Of a stretch of DNA of 64,000 bases, positions 11,215 to 22,200 are shown piece by piece. Source of the DNA: Sthenelais limicola (taxonomy: Eukaryota; Annelida; Polychaeta; Phyllodocida; Sigalionidae); contig OW804102.1 in NCBI GenBank assembly GCA_942159475.1, positions 35,346,873 through 35,410,872 of the forward strand, read 5' to 3'. Position 1 is the first letter of the stretch, and each line of letters starts with the position of its first letter. Under the pieces are notes generated by a model, which searched no databases, had not been told where the DNA came from, and worked only from the letters and a program-made list of their open reading frames with translations. Position numbers and translations under genes: made by a program.

Positions 11215-11335
11215 CCCAGTTGACGTGCACTGGGGAGGGAGGTGAAATGGTGCTTGAGGTAAGACGCTATCAGATTTTAATACAGGACTCTAGGACCCTG
11301 CAACGCCTTAACCACTAGACCACTCCGACCCCCCC
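11215..11335 (-). mobile_element. tRNA-derived SINE
   Basis: Read on the minus strand from 11330, the sequence begins GGTCGGAGTGGTCTAGTGGT and continues TAAGGCG. TGGTCTAGTGG is a clear RNA polymerase III A-box of tRNA type. A degenerate B-box-like segment ('gtattaaaatc') follows about 35 bp later. The element lacks a tRNA fold, so it is a SINE head rather than a tRNA gene. Confidence 0.6.
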
Positions 11336-11349
11336 ACCCACCCCACCCA

Positions 11350-12034
11350 ACCCCGACAAAATTTTGAGATATCATCATATTTGACAAGACCAGATCAAAC
11401 GGATTCTAATGATGGTAACCATTAAGGGCATATAGAAGTATTTCTATATTTTAAGTCTGATATAATTATTTATGTTTGACAAAGTTTGCAATATTTCTGG
11501 ATGGGCAATTACCAGTAAAGTAGTTAAATGTACTCCACAGAAGGACATGTGAAACGCAAGGATATACTCAATCCACAGTCTTGAAATATGGGACATGCAT
11601 TGATGCTTAAACAGCACTCAACCCTCCAAGAATGAGAGATTTCAAACAAAGAGAAATGGTGAATAAATCACTTTGAAAAATATCATTTTTGCGACTTATG
11701 ACCCATTTTTCTGAAACACATCACATAATATTCTGATGATCTGACTCATATGTACAAGGATCAGTTGGAGTGGTGAGACGATGATAGGATGGAGTAGTGT
11801 TACTACTTGTGAGACTAATTGGCATGGGAGTGATATCAGCCATACAGACTGTAAGAAGACCAGCATGAATGTCTGCGGATAATTCATCAAAGGCTGTAGA
11901 AGCTAGGGGAAAGTGCGATTTGTTTTGAGAAGCGATGTATCTATAGTTTTCCCTGTCGCCCGACATGTTACATATACACACTTCTAATAAAATACAGAAA
12001 TGAAGAAAACTCGATCACGGGATAAAACGAGTCT
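11350..12034. other. Intergenic stretch, no gene seen
   Basis: No exon, hairpin or known repeat was recognised. Two overlapping short minus-strand frames at 11696-11981 lack any domain signature. Confidence 0.4.
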
Positions 12035-12225
12035 AGGCTTAGAGTTGAGAGAGTCCCCTCCAAACTGGGGCAAAACTATCAGATAGGGAAGTAGATGATA
12101 TCTCAGGAATAAGAGACTATACTAATCAGTAATAATCCAGGCCCACTGAGTCTTGGCTCAATGCCCAGACCTACAGCCTGACACCATGATGTGTCAAAAC
12201 CTCTCGCTCCGAACTGTAAATTCAG
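12035..12225 (+). repeat. Dispersed repeat (GAGAGAGTCCCTTC family), diverged copy
   Basis: 'gttgagagagtcccctccaa' and 'cctctcgctccgaactg' match the copy at 1772-1960. The middle is replaced by other sequence. A GGGTCAG-family MITE remnant follows directly at 12226. Confidence 0.5.
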
Positions 12226-12438
12226 AATGTGTACAATTGGCAGCTCTACACATTTAGGAAATTTTGCCAGATGAGACTGAAAAAAGATGACTACCAGGTA
12301 TATCTGACTATATTTGGTTTCTCGTTGATTTATAGTATCAGTTTTGCTAAGTAAAACTGCGTTTTTGAAGCTCATTTCTGTCTTAAATTTGGGTTATTTA
12401 AGAGAATTGGTGAAGACGAATTTTACATTTTCCGACCC
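12226..12438. mobile_element. GGGTCAG-family MITE, left end truncated
   Basis: The interior ('caattggcagctctacacat' to 'atttgggttatttaagaga') and right end (TCCGACCC) match the family in the orientation seen at 38409. The left terminal repeat is incomplete, and the middle contains sequence not found in other copies. Confidence 0.6.
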
Positions 12439-13159
12439 ATATATCTTATGTGATCTGAGAGGCTGTGAGCCTTGATTGGGTAGTTAAAATTGATTGACTA
12501 GGGACTATCAAGTGGCCTGAACCGTCCTCATTCTGCGAAACACTTAAAACTCATTTGACTACTCTATGCGTCACACAAACCAAGAAGAACCGAATCGAAA
12601 ATAATAGTGATATCCATAGTAGTTGGTAGAATTCCATCCAAAATTAAAATGTAAGAGTTATTGTTGTAATAAGTTGAACAAATTGTTATGTAATAATACC
12701 AATATGCCTTAGGAAACCTGGGAAGACCAACAATAGGTTGACAGGCCAAACCCTTTTTCTCTACGAATTCCAATGTATGTATCAAAAGGGAAATAAAAAT
12801 CCTCATATAATATAATATATTCCATTTCAATTATAAGTGTGATAACCATTAAAATGGAATAATGGAAAGGGAAGGAAGCAACCATTTACCAGAGAACTAG
12901 ACCTAGTTCTCTGCCTATACAACGAGGAGCGGAGATGGATAAGAATATTGGGATTTGATTATTTTATGGAAGTACTAGAATTCGGGCATATTAGTCCTTT
13001 ACCTCGCATTTGGTCAGAAGAATTCTAGGACTTTTCCAATTTCTGTTAGTCTACAAAACCCAAATGACGGGTCGGCGGGGGGTGGGGGGTGGGGGGGTGT
13101 AGTCTGTAGGCCAGACCCAACGCTAACATGGGGAAAGGGGCGGGGGTTGTAGTTATTGT

Positions 13160-13262
13160 TATACATGTACATTACCAGTTTTTATTTTTATCAATCACCG
13201 TTTGTTTGTTAACTTTCACTTTATGAGACACTCAGGGCCTTGAATTTATTTTGAAATCTTCA
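13160..13262. mobile_element. SINE-family fragment
   Basis: 'tatcaatcaccgtttgtttg' and 'ctttatgagacactc' resemble 50809-50880 ('tatcaatcgctgtttaac', 'ctttatgggtcaatc'). The family's tRNA-like B box is seen in the copy near 32985. This copy is 5'-truncated. A poly-G/pyrimidine skew tract (13070-13100) lies just before it. Confidence 0.4.
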
Positions 13263-13959
13263 AGGAGTTTCTCCTACCAAGAAAAGAGAAATATGTTGAC
13301 TATTTGCCACAATAATGTGACTCAACCCCCGTGATTCAACTTCCCTGGTGGGTGGAAAAGGAAGCTGTAACCCAAAAGTTCCCTTCATTCCCTCGAGGTA
13401 GCACCACAGTACAACTGGAGTTGAATACCGTATTAGAGAGTGCAGATCAAGACCCGAGACCGAGTCATGGCGAAAGGTTGGCCAAATCAATCACTGTATT
13501 AAAATAAAACTTTATATACAAATCTCTTTTATTTTGTTGTGAAAAAGTACTGAATTTATATCAATGCTTCATACACATTTAAGAAACAATTGGCAAGCTT
13601 GGAATCGTTAGAATAGCTTAGAATCCAACTTGGACATATATCCATTTTAAACGTATATCATTGGTTGGATTAATCAAGTCTACGTGGAATAAGGGTTTGG
13701 GGTCTGGAGATCCATCCTTTCCCCTCATTGTCCCTGTGTGAGTTTGTCTCCGATGTGTTCAGGCGGAATTCATAAGGTGCATGATCGAGATAGATATGAT
13801 CTCCTATTTAGGGACTGTTCATAATTAACCACTGAGGGGGGGGGGGATTTGCAAAAAGATTCTTGTTCAAAATTGTATGACTCCACCCCCACCCCCGCCC
13901 CATCCTCACACACACTTTATAGTCTGCACAAAAAAGATGCCCCCACTCCCTTCAGTCTG

Positions 13960-14178
13960 CACAAAAAAGGTGCCCCCCCCCACCTCCAGATACATCTGGA
14001 CGGATCATGTTCAAGTGTATGGTGATTTAAATTGATGCCCTCTCTGTTGGCACCAAGCCTAGTGACTATAGTGTTTATTGTTTGACCAAAATATTGGATA
14101 TTGCAAATGGTGCAGGTAATCAAGTATATGAGGTTGGAGCTGTGAAAGTTGACGAATTTGGGCGTCGAATTAACCACT
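13960..14178 (-). pseudogene. Penelope-type GIY-YIG nuclease fragment
   Basis: The minus-strand frame reads TPKFVNFHSSNLIYLITCTI followed by CNIQYFGQT. This is the conserved start of the GIY-YIG endonuclease domain of Penelope-like elements (compare NLIYCITCKNCNKQYVGKT in the element ending at 49797). The frame then decays into low-complexity sequence. It is a short, dead fragment of a different PLE family. Confidence 0.65.
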
Positions 14179-14579
14179 ATTCACGGGCTTAGAGAGGCAT
14201 TGTTGCTTTCTTTCACTGACAATTTAATCATAGCTTTGGCGGCGACATTGTTACCAAGTAACGTGTTGACAGCCAACCACATCTCTCAACCCATGGTAAC
14301 ACCTGTTGTTGCCAGTTTAGTGGTGTAACGTTCTATCTGAGCCAGCGCAGCTCTAGTAGCGTTCATAGTATGCGTACATATACGTAAACAAATGGAACTG
14401 TATCCATATCATTAAACATCGTCGTGATAGATCTTTAAGTGCCAACTAGACCAGAGTAAATGATGCGATGTGTTACAATTGTAATCGCGTAAAGAATAAA
14501 ATATATCTGGCTTGGCATATACTGTATATCAGAGGTCGAAGGACAGAGGTATATACAAAGGAGGTATAATAGTGTATAT

Positions 14580-14794
14580 GGGTCAGTAAGAACATTTACA
14601 ATTGGCAAAAAGAGTCCATCCAATTTACAATTAGTAAATTCTGCTAAATTCGACTGAAAGGATAGTATATTTGGTATTGTGTTGGTTATGAATATCTTTT
14701 GGGCTATGGTGAACTGTGTTTTGAACCTCATTTCTGTCTTGAATTTGGGTTATTTGAGAAACTTGGTGAAGGCGAATTGTACATTTTCTGACCC
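14580..14794. mobile_element. GGGTCAG-family MITE, diverged copy
   Basis: It starts GGGTCAGTAAGAACATTTAC and ends CATTTTCTGACCC, with the family interior 'cttgaatttgggttatttga'. It carries an internal duplication of the 'caatttacaattagtaaatt' area. Flanks share only AT. Confidence 0.7.
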
Positions 14795-14939
14795 ATCTAC
14801 AGTAGCTGGAGGCACCTTTTGCTCGGGTAGGACGTCCCAATGCTAAGTGTATGAATAACAATAACAGATAACAATAATTTCTCAACAGTCAGTTAAGAGT
14901 GTATAATAATACCGATTTGGGATCAAAATAGTAAAACCT

Positions 14940-15170
14940 TCCTAGCAGTCTATCCTCAAAGCCTCTCAGATCAGATAAGAAAATGGTATGTCAGTGATTG
15001 GACGCCTACTGCCCTTATGGCTTACCTGACGCAGGACTACGCGTCCTAATAGGATTATTAAGACATTTTGCGGTCCTAATTGAATTATAATGGCACTTTG
15101 CGGTTTAGAGCGCGAGGGTTTCCCTCAGTTTGAAGGGACTCTCTTAACTTTGAGCCTAGACTACTAGACC
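14940..15170 (-). repeat. Dispersed repeat (GAGAGAGTCCCTTC family), inverted copy
   Basis: This is the longest copy. On the minus strand it begins GAGAGAGTCCCTTCAAACTG and runs to the 'ggcgtccaatcactgacata' region, mirroring 1772-1960. It lies just downstream of the last visible RBM42 exon. Confidence 0.6.
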
Positions 15171-15199
15171 AAAATTGTTAACAAACAAAACTGACTCAC

Positions 15200-18100
15200 C
15201 ATTCATTTCTCTCATAGCTTTAACAAAGTCGGTTGGATCCCTGAAACTGACAAAGCCAAAGCCTCTAGTTTTGTTCGACCGTTTGTCTCGCACGACTTTG
15301 GCCTTGAGGAAGGTAGGGTACTTGGAGAAGGCCCGTGCTAGCACCTCGTCTGTCACCTCATTTCCCAGATCTCCACAGAATATTCGAAAATCATCTAAAA
15401 AAAAAACACAATAAAAAGGCAAAGTCATTTCATGTTGTCTCACGGGGGATTTATATTCTAAACAATCATTTTTTATTTTAAGATTTTATTTTAACTGGGG
15501 TAACATTTCCCGGATTTTCGAATGCGCCAAGCCTATATTACAATGAGTTATTCATGAGAAAACAAACAGAATCAGAATTTATAAAATCACAAACAGATGA
15601 ACTGACCAAAAACAATAAGGACAGGGGCTGGGGAGTGGAGTAAGTTGTAGGTTTGTTTATTTGAGAGTTCAACGTTTCGGGCGTCATTAGCCCTTCATCA
15701 AGAAATAAACTCGTGTATCCAGTATCCAGTCAAGCGGCTCTCATAATTGATTTAGGAATTTATGCAAATTATTATAATTCATTTTGAATAAAAGCTGCAC
15801 CCCTTCTTTTATTCTCTTTGGGACCCCAGAACTAGCAAACCCTCCAATTATTTTTTCCTTTTTCCCGCCATTTCATTAAAGACCTATAAGACCCCAAAAG
15901 ACCCATTTACGGTAATTAAATAGGTACCTGTGTTCCAATCTCCTAGGGTCTGATCTTCCCACACCTGCCCAGCAGCGCTTCTGACATATTTCCTCTTCTT
16001 CTTGGAGACCTTCTCTCCATCCATCCCCATAGTAAGGTCCATGATATCAACTCCCGGGGCTGCCCGCTTGGAGCCCCCGGGCCCCTCGTCCATGCTAGAG
16101 CCCTCCATGGCCATGGGGCCGGCCCCGAGCCGCATGTTGATCGGCACATCCACACTGGGGGTGCCGATGGCTACCCGCTGTTCAGGCCGGTGATCTGTAT
16201 CCTTTGGTGGCAGTAAATCAGTCTGTGGAGAGGCCTCAACCTGTTGCACAGGTTTTGTTTCCTGCTTGGCCACTTTCTTCACTTTGACAACGTTCCTAGT
16301 GGGGCCAGCTGAGTAAACTACCTTAGGTCTGGTGATCATGGGCGGGGCTGAAATAGTTGCTGACCCACTGTTGTTGCCCCCACCGCTGCCGCCACTGTTA
16401 CCGCTGCGGTCGTCATTAGAGGCTGAGTGAGGCGGAGGGCCTTGGTTGTAGTAATTCCCACCAGGGGGTCCTCCTGGGCCTCCGGGGGGTGGACCCCGAG
16501 GGCCAAATCCATAGGGCATCATCGGCGGCGGTCGTGGGGGTCCTCCCATGGGAGGGGGTGGCGGTGGTGGCATCATAGGCGGTCGGGGTGGCGGTCGCAT
16601 TGGGGGACCTGGAGGGCGCATTGGAGGTCCGCCCATGGGTGGGGGAGGGGGCCTACGTACTTGGGAGGGTACAAAGCTGGGGGTCAGGGGTGGTGGGGGT
16701 GGGGGAGGAAGGCTGAGGTTCTCCAGGTTGCCTCCAGGCTTGGACGTTCTGGGGGGTGGCGGAGGGGGAGGTGGTGTGGCGTTTACTGAAATTAGAAAGA
16801 TACATTTTTTATTTGTACTTTTGTATAACGTGACGAAAAATCAATTATTAATTGGTTGAACGTATCATAAAGTATTACACTACCGACCAGCTTCATCTTC
16901 ATTGACATTTTTCCACTAAGGGAAGAACCTGCGTACTGATTGCCTGTGTTGTAAGTTTTAATGATCATGGAGATTCATAGATTTTTTTTGATAAAATGTA
17001 ATTGCGCTAAGATGTATAAATAAGCCTTTGTACTTTCCAGTTTTGATACCATACTTGGGAGAGGGTGCAAGGTTGTTTAGGAGAACAAAACGGTGGACCC
17101 ATACAATTTCTTCTTTTAGTTTTTCTTGTATGATGTTATCTTAAATTTACAAGACAAGAGATAATTAAACTCTACATGAGATTGTAATATTATACTAGGC
17201 AACGTATGAAAACGTCGTTGAACGACAGTATGTATTTGGATAACTATTGTTTGTAATTAATGACTTGGCCTGTAAATCAATACAAAAAAAATGTCCTTAC
17301 CAGTAAAGGGTATGTTGTTAACACGGGAATCGTGTGGTTCCCGGGACTCGTGTGGTTCCCGGGAATCGTGTGGTCCCCGAGGAGGGGGTCCCCGAGGAGG
17401 GGGTCCCCGAGGAGGGGGTCCTGGAGGTCCTGGCGGTTCCCTGGAACCCCTAAGCTGTTGCTGAACCTGGCGGAAAGTGTTGGAACCAATGATGAACCGA
17501 TGGTCGGGGGCCAGTGGACCGCCTATCTCCTCCTCGAAGCTAGTAAAAACAGAGAGATCGTCTTAGTAGTCTGATTCATATTATACTAGTTACAAATACC
17601 TGTGGTTTCTAGTGGGTCAATCTAACCACATCTCCATCATTCCTCCATGACTCTCCCGCCATCTTTCTCATTCAACTTCAATCTCTAACTTATTACCCTC
17701 TGATGTTCAAGCCTCGAATGGAACCCATTTCAGATGCTATTTTTGTCCCTGTTGTGCATCAGAGAAATGGAGACGATTGAAATTCAGGGCAAATGTTGAA
17801 TAGATGCAGAGTGATTGTGACTGAGGCAAAGGAACATGGCATATGTAATGAACGCATGTGAGTGGACCTGTACAATATCATAATAAGTGAAAAATGTGAA
17901 ATTAGAGAAAGATGTTTTACAATAATAAACACATTTTGAGTCGGTGTTATGGCATTGAGTAGACTTTGAATGAAGCTGAGATGAACTGAAAGTGTGTAAC
18001 ATACAGAGATGGCAAGAAGAGACAGGCAATAAAAGAGATAGGTTATAGGCAAAGAAGAACTTTTGGGCAGAGCTAGGGTGACACAGAGAAAGAGGCAGAA

Positions 18101-19046
18101 AGACGATGTCCTGACTGAGAAATAGACAGTGAGAGAGTGTGTGGAGGCAACGGGGGGGGGGGGGGGGGGCAGACAGAGACAGATTGTCACAGATCGAGAG
18201 AAAGAGGGGTAGAGTGCCCCAAAGTATTGTTTTGATTCAGTTAAAGCATGACCACCCATAGAGCTGAATATCAAAATTAAGCACACATAGAGATGGGGGG
18301 GGGGGGGGGGGGGGGGAGGGATAGTAAGATATTAAAAACTATCCATAGGTTCTAATTTTAATCAATGGGTGTTCCATCTCTACATCATCATGCCACGACA
18401 AATTCGTGATTTAAAAGTTACATAGAAAAACATTTTCGTTGGACATAATATTTAAAAATAAAACATCAATATTGAATGCTGTATAAGTCCTATTATATAA
18501 ACTTGTGAGAATCTAAGCAATTACACTGACGAAGAAAATAATAGCCCCCCACCCCCACCCACAAATGCAGTAGGCCTAACTATTATTTAAGGCTTAGTTC
18601 AGCTAAGCCTAAGTAAGGGGTATAATTTCATAATTTTCAGTCACATCAAATAATTTACCGGTCTTTGGTTTGCAATATTTTTTAATTATGTTATGACTTA
18701 ACTTACAAAAAATAATGAATGGACCCGGGACTAATGTATACCTCTAATTTTGACAGTTTACAATATCAACCATTTTCCACCCCCAGATTTCAATCAGAAG
18801 CAAACCCCAGAGATAGAGTTCCATACACAAACAATAACAGATGGGCGATAATGAGAGCATTTAGTGATGAACACATGTTCAGGTTTTGATTTCTAAAAGA
18901 CGAAAAGGCGGTCAATAATAATTCTTTAGCAGAATAATCATCATATAGTGATCTTTGTTTTACATCCTTTGCCATGAAAAACTGTATACATACCGGTTCA
19001 TTTCCGCCTCCATTTCGGCAAGTTTTTGCTCCGTTAAGTTCGCCAT
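15200..19046 (-). CDS. RBM42: RNA-binding protein 42, 3' end missing
   Basis: Four minus-strand exons are supported by GT-AG sites and continuous phase: 18994-19046, 17301-17539, 15928-16785 and 15200-15394. The product begins MANLTEQKLAEMEAEMNR and contains the conserved block FIIGSNTFRQVQQQL. A long proline/glycine-rich low-complexity region with PPPPPP and GGPP runs follows. Next come a basic patch (KKKRKYVRSAAGQVWED) and an RRM with RNP2 (RIFCGDLGN) and RNP1 (TRGFGFVSF). These match vertebrate RBM42 in order. The family has one C-terminal RRM and binds RNA; in mammals it is linked to hnRNP K and stress granules. The last visible exon stops after AMREMNG with a good donor (gtgagt). The remaining RRM strand and basic tail were not found below 15200. 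It is head to head with NDUFS2. Confidence 0.9.
15671..15702 (-). ncRNA. Hammerhead-ribozyme-like motif (solo)
   Basis: On the minus strand the sequence reads TTGATGA, then AGGGC-loop-GCCC, then GAAACGTT. This matches the hammerhead core layout CUGANGA / stem II / GAAA / short AC-GU stem III, except that the first core base is T instead of C. It lies just downstream of exon 4 of RBM42. Such solo motifs are known as relics of retroelement terminal repeats. Activity is doubtful because of the core change. Confidence 0.4.
17331..17420 (-). repeat. Coding minisatellites in RBM42 exon 2
   Basis: Two adjacent in-frame tandem repeats occur in the exon. One has three copies of a ~18-bp unit encoding (D/E)SREPH. 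The other has three copies of a 15-bp unit encoding PPPRG. Both keep frame, so they expand a disordered proline/arginine segment of the protein. Confidence 0.75.
17540..18993. other. RBM42 intron 1 with poly-G tracts
   Basis: The intron has long G runs (about 18152-18170 and 18296-18316) and AT-rich DNA. No second gene is seen. The open minus-strand frame at 17759-18286 is Ser/Leu-rich, crosses a poly-G tract and lacks a domain. Confidence 0.5.
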
Positions 19047-19256
19047 GTTGACGACCGGAAGTTTATGTCTGAACTGCGGAGCTTGTGGGTACAAAACACA
19101 AATAAAACTATTTATTGAGAGTTACATGCTTTAATTACTTGTACAAAATATGGTTTTGCAAAGAAAGCATGATACACAGTATATCATAAAATTAAAACAA
19201 CTAATTTTATTGAAACCGTAATTTCTGAAGGACACGAGACTTGGCCCAGAGGCAAG
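19047..19256. promoter_or_regulatory. Bidirectional promoter between RBM42 and NDUFS2
   Basis: The start codons of RBM42 (19044-19046, minus) and NDUFS2 (19257, plus) are separated by 210 bp, which must hold both 5' UTRs and the core promoters. No TATA box is placed sensibly for either gene, as is common for divergent housekeeping promoters. Functional assignment is inferred from the arrangement. Confidence 0.65.
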
Positions 19257-22200
19257 ATGGCGTCGATGTTGGCCAAGGTAATCGGCCGAACTCCGGCTTC
19301 TATTTTGCCGATTCTAAGAAATCCCTTGAAGGCGCAAATCGGAGTCCTCTCAAACCAAAGGTACATTTAGTTTTCCTTTATATTATGTACAGTTTTCAAG
19401 TGCAATCTTCGCTTTAATGGCTTTAAGCCTTAGTTAAGTCATTTGTTTTCATTCACCATCTGACAGACGTGGTCAGTCAGCGAACAAGATTAAGTTGTCA
19501 GAGTCGATAAGTTCCTTCAAGGTTTTCCTTGGGTCACGCATATCTATTTCCCAAGTAATTATAGAATATGGCCCCTTCATCATTTGTACTTATTGATAGT
19601 TGTATATAAAGGCACTGTTATATAGCATCTTTACTAGAGATATTTAACTTATGAAACGAAGGTCACCCGGCTTCAGCCAATTAAGGTATCGGGGCACAAA
19701 TTGTCAACTTACTGTCTACTTAACTTGTTTAACTTTTTTATGTTTATTGTCGTAACTTGCTATTAAAGCATATTATAAATTTCCTAGGATTTAAACAAAT
19801 TTAGCTTTGAACATGTCTACTATATAACTAATGTATTGGTCTTAAATTGACATGTATATAACAGTGTCACTGCCACTGATCTGATATTGCTCACTGACAC
19901 TGGTCACTGCCACTGATTGTTGCTTGGCCAGGTTAGGGAGTGTTCATTTTTAACCGCAAAGGCCAAAGCAGTTAATTATGACTTATAACACAGTCCCTTA
20001 GCCTCAGGCTAGTGTATGTGACACGACGCCGACGTTAAATTGTTATATTGGTTTCAGAACTTTAAAGATGTTTTAAAATACTTATCTGTTCCCCGAACAT
20101 ATTCAACATCACTCATCAGACACCAGCCAGTCAAAATATCCCGATAGAAACCACTCCATAATATTAACGATACATTTCTTATTGTTCCAGACATGGATCC
20201 ACGTGGGTGCCCGATGCAGAGTTCATGGAGAGGTACAAGCATCCCATCATGTACCCCAATGAGGAGATGTCCAACTGGCAAATGCCTCCCATGAACCGTA
20301 AATAACTTTAAGTCCTTTAAATTTCATTGTCTTTTTCCCTTGTTTTCAAGGCAAAAGTTTATGTTAGTGTTAATAATTATAGATTCATCTTTTATTCCTT
20401 CATAGTGTTTATAAATATTTATTTCACAGGGACTAGTAGTATAATGTTTGTGTATACATATTTTTTTTAATCAAGTTTTTATGCTGCAGACATGTCTTCA
20501 CACTGTAGATATTCGTGACACAGCCAAACAATAATACAAAGAAATCAAATTTTATGATATTTATTGGTCAAATGCTTATTTCATTTAATCTTTGACATGG
20601 GAATTGTGACATAAGAATAATATTCGGGACGGACCGTTGAATCATCCTCTATCAGGATCCTTAAAATTTAATTTTCCGTAATCAATGTTTCGTTATCTCT
20701 TTATAAATTTACCTAAATTGCCCTATTTCTTTTTTGTTTAATTTTTGAAAACAAGATATAAACAAATGTGTAACTTATTTCTGCAGAGCGTTCTGAGGTG
20801 ATAGAGAAACGGGTACAGAACATCACACTCAACTTCGGCCCCCAGCATCCTGCCGCTCATGGTGTGTTGCGCCTTGTCCTTACCCTGGATGGAGAGGTGA
20901 GGCAAACTTTTCTCTCTTTGTTTGGTGTTTACTGTTACATAGATCTAAAGGGCTATTGTAGATGAATATGAAGAGAGTAAATAATAATGACCGTTAGACT
21001 GGTGTTAACGCTTATATTAAAATTTTGTCCTAAGAAGGAAAAGGTAAAGGGGTTATCGTATTCGTAATTCGAGTTAAGTTTATACTGCGATGATATTATG
21101 ACTGTATAACATGTTTAGATAGGGGTTACGAAAGAAAATTGAAAATCCAAAAAAAATACAAATATGGGTTAGAGCAGGATGTGCCTTAGAATTGTATGAG
21201 CCCAGATGGCAGGTATGTTCGAATAAAACCTTTAAAAAAATAATAATAATAATAATGACCGATGTTCCATACTGTGATACACGACAGGATCTCCACCAAT
21301 AAGTTATATAGATCTAAAGCGCTATTGTAGATGAAGAGAGTGAATACTAATGGCCCTCACAAGATGGTAGTGTTTGAACGAGTGTTTAATATAACATCGG
21401 ACTGTGCCCTATTTCAGACCGTGGTGAGAGCAGACCCGCACATAGGCCTGCTGCACCGTGCCACAGAGAAGCTGATAGAGTACAGGACGTACCTGCAGGC
21501 GTTGCCCTATTTCGACCGTCTCGACTACTGCTCCATGATGTGCAACGAGCAGGCCTACTCTCTAGCTGTGGAGAAACTCCTCAATATTGATATCCCTCCC
21601 AGGGCCAAGTACATCCGAAGTGAGTCCCAGTCCCGAATTTTGAATTTGAAGTTTTTATTCAATGCTAGATTCCGATGTATGAAACGTATCAAGAAGTTGA
21701 AATTACAGCGAAATAAAACGTGTGAAAAAAATAAGAAGAACAGGTGCGATAAGGGTCACATTATTATACAGCTAATGTGAGGTTTTCAGAACACGGTCTT
21801 TATTTATCTTACACAAATTTGAGTAGTGGACAAGATCACTTTCGTCAATGACTGAAAGGGATTCACAACTATTGTTACAGTTTTGTGGTATGTATACATA
21901 CAAGGACATATTCCATGACGTACACGTTCATTTGTGTCTTCTGATTTAGTAAAATAACGAGTGGATAATGGTTAATCAATCACCTGCGCTGTCCCTCCGT
22001 CAGTGTCTGTTCGTTGTTCGGTCCATATCATCGATGTATTTTCATCCAGCAGTGCTGCAAGCCTGCAGTATGAATTTGTACTCAACTGGAATCAGTATTT
22101 TTGGAAACTTCCTCAAACTGTCAAACCTCATTTAAAATCCTGATTGATAGTGGAATAAAAATACTTATATATATACAGAAACTTAATGACTTACCACTGT

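Noticed and set aside
11305..11335. tRNA gene on the minus strand
   Set aside because: The A box is good but the B box and cloverleaf are absent.
16427..16859. Plus-strand Gly/Arg-rich frames across the RBM42 exon
   Set aside because: They are shadows of the proline-rich RBM42 exon on the other strand.
17759..18286. 175-codon minus-strand frame in RBM42 intron 1
   Set aside because: It crosses a poly-G tract, is Ser/Leu/Thr low complexity, and has no domain or splice context.
18150..18316. Poly-G tracts as functional quadruplex signal
   Set aside because: Homopolymer runs of this type, like the poly-C at 23697 and 62208, are common simple repeats and prone to assembly error; nothing else supports a function.
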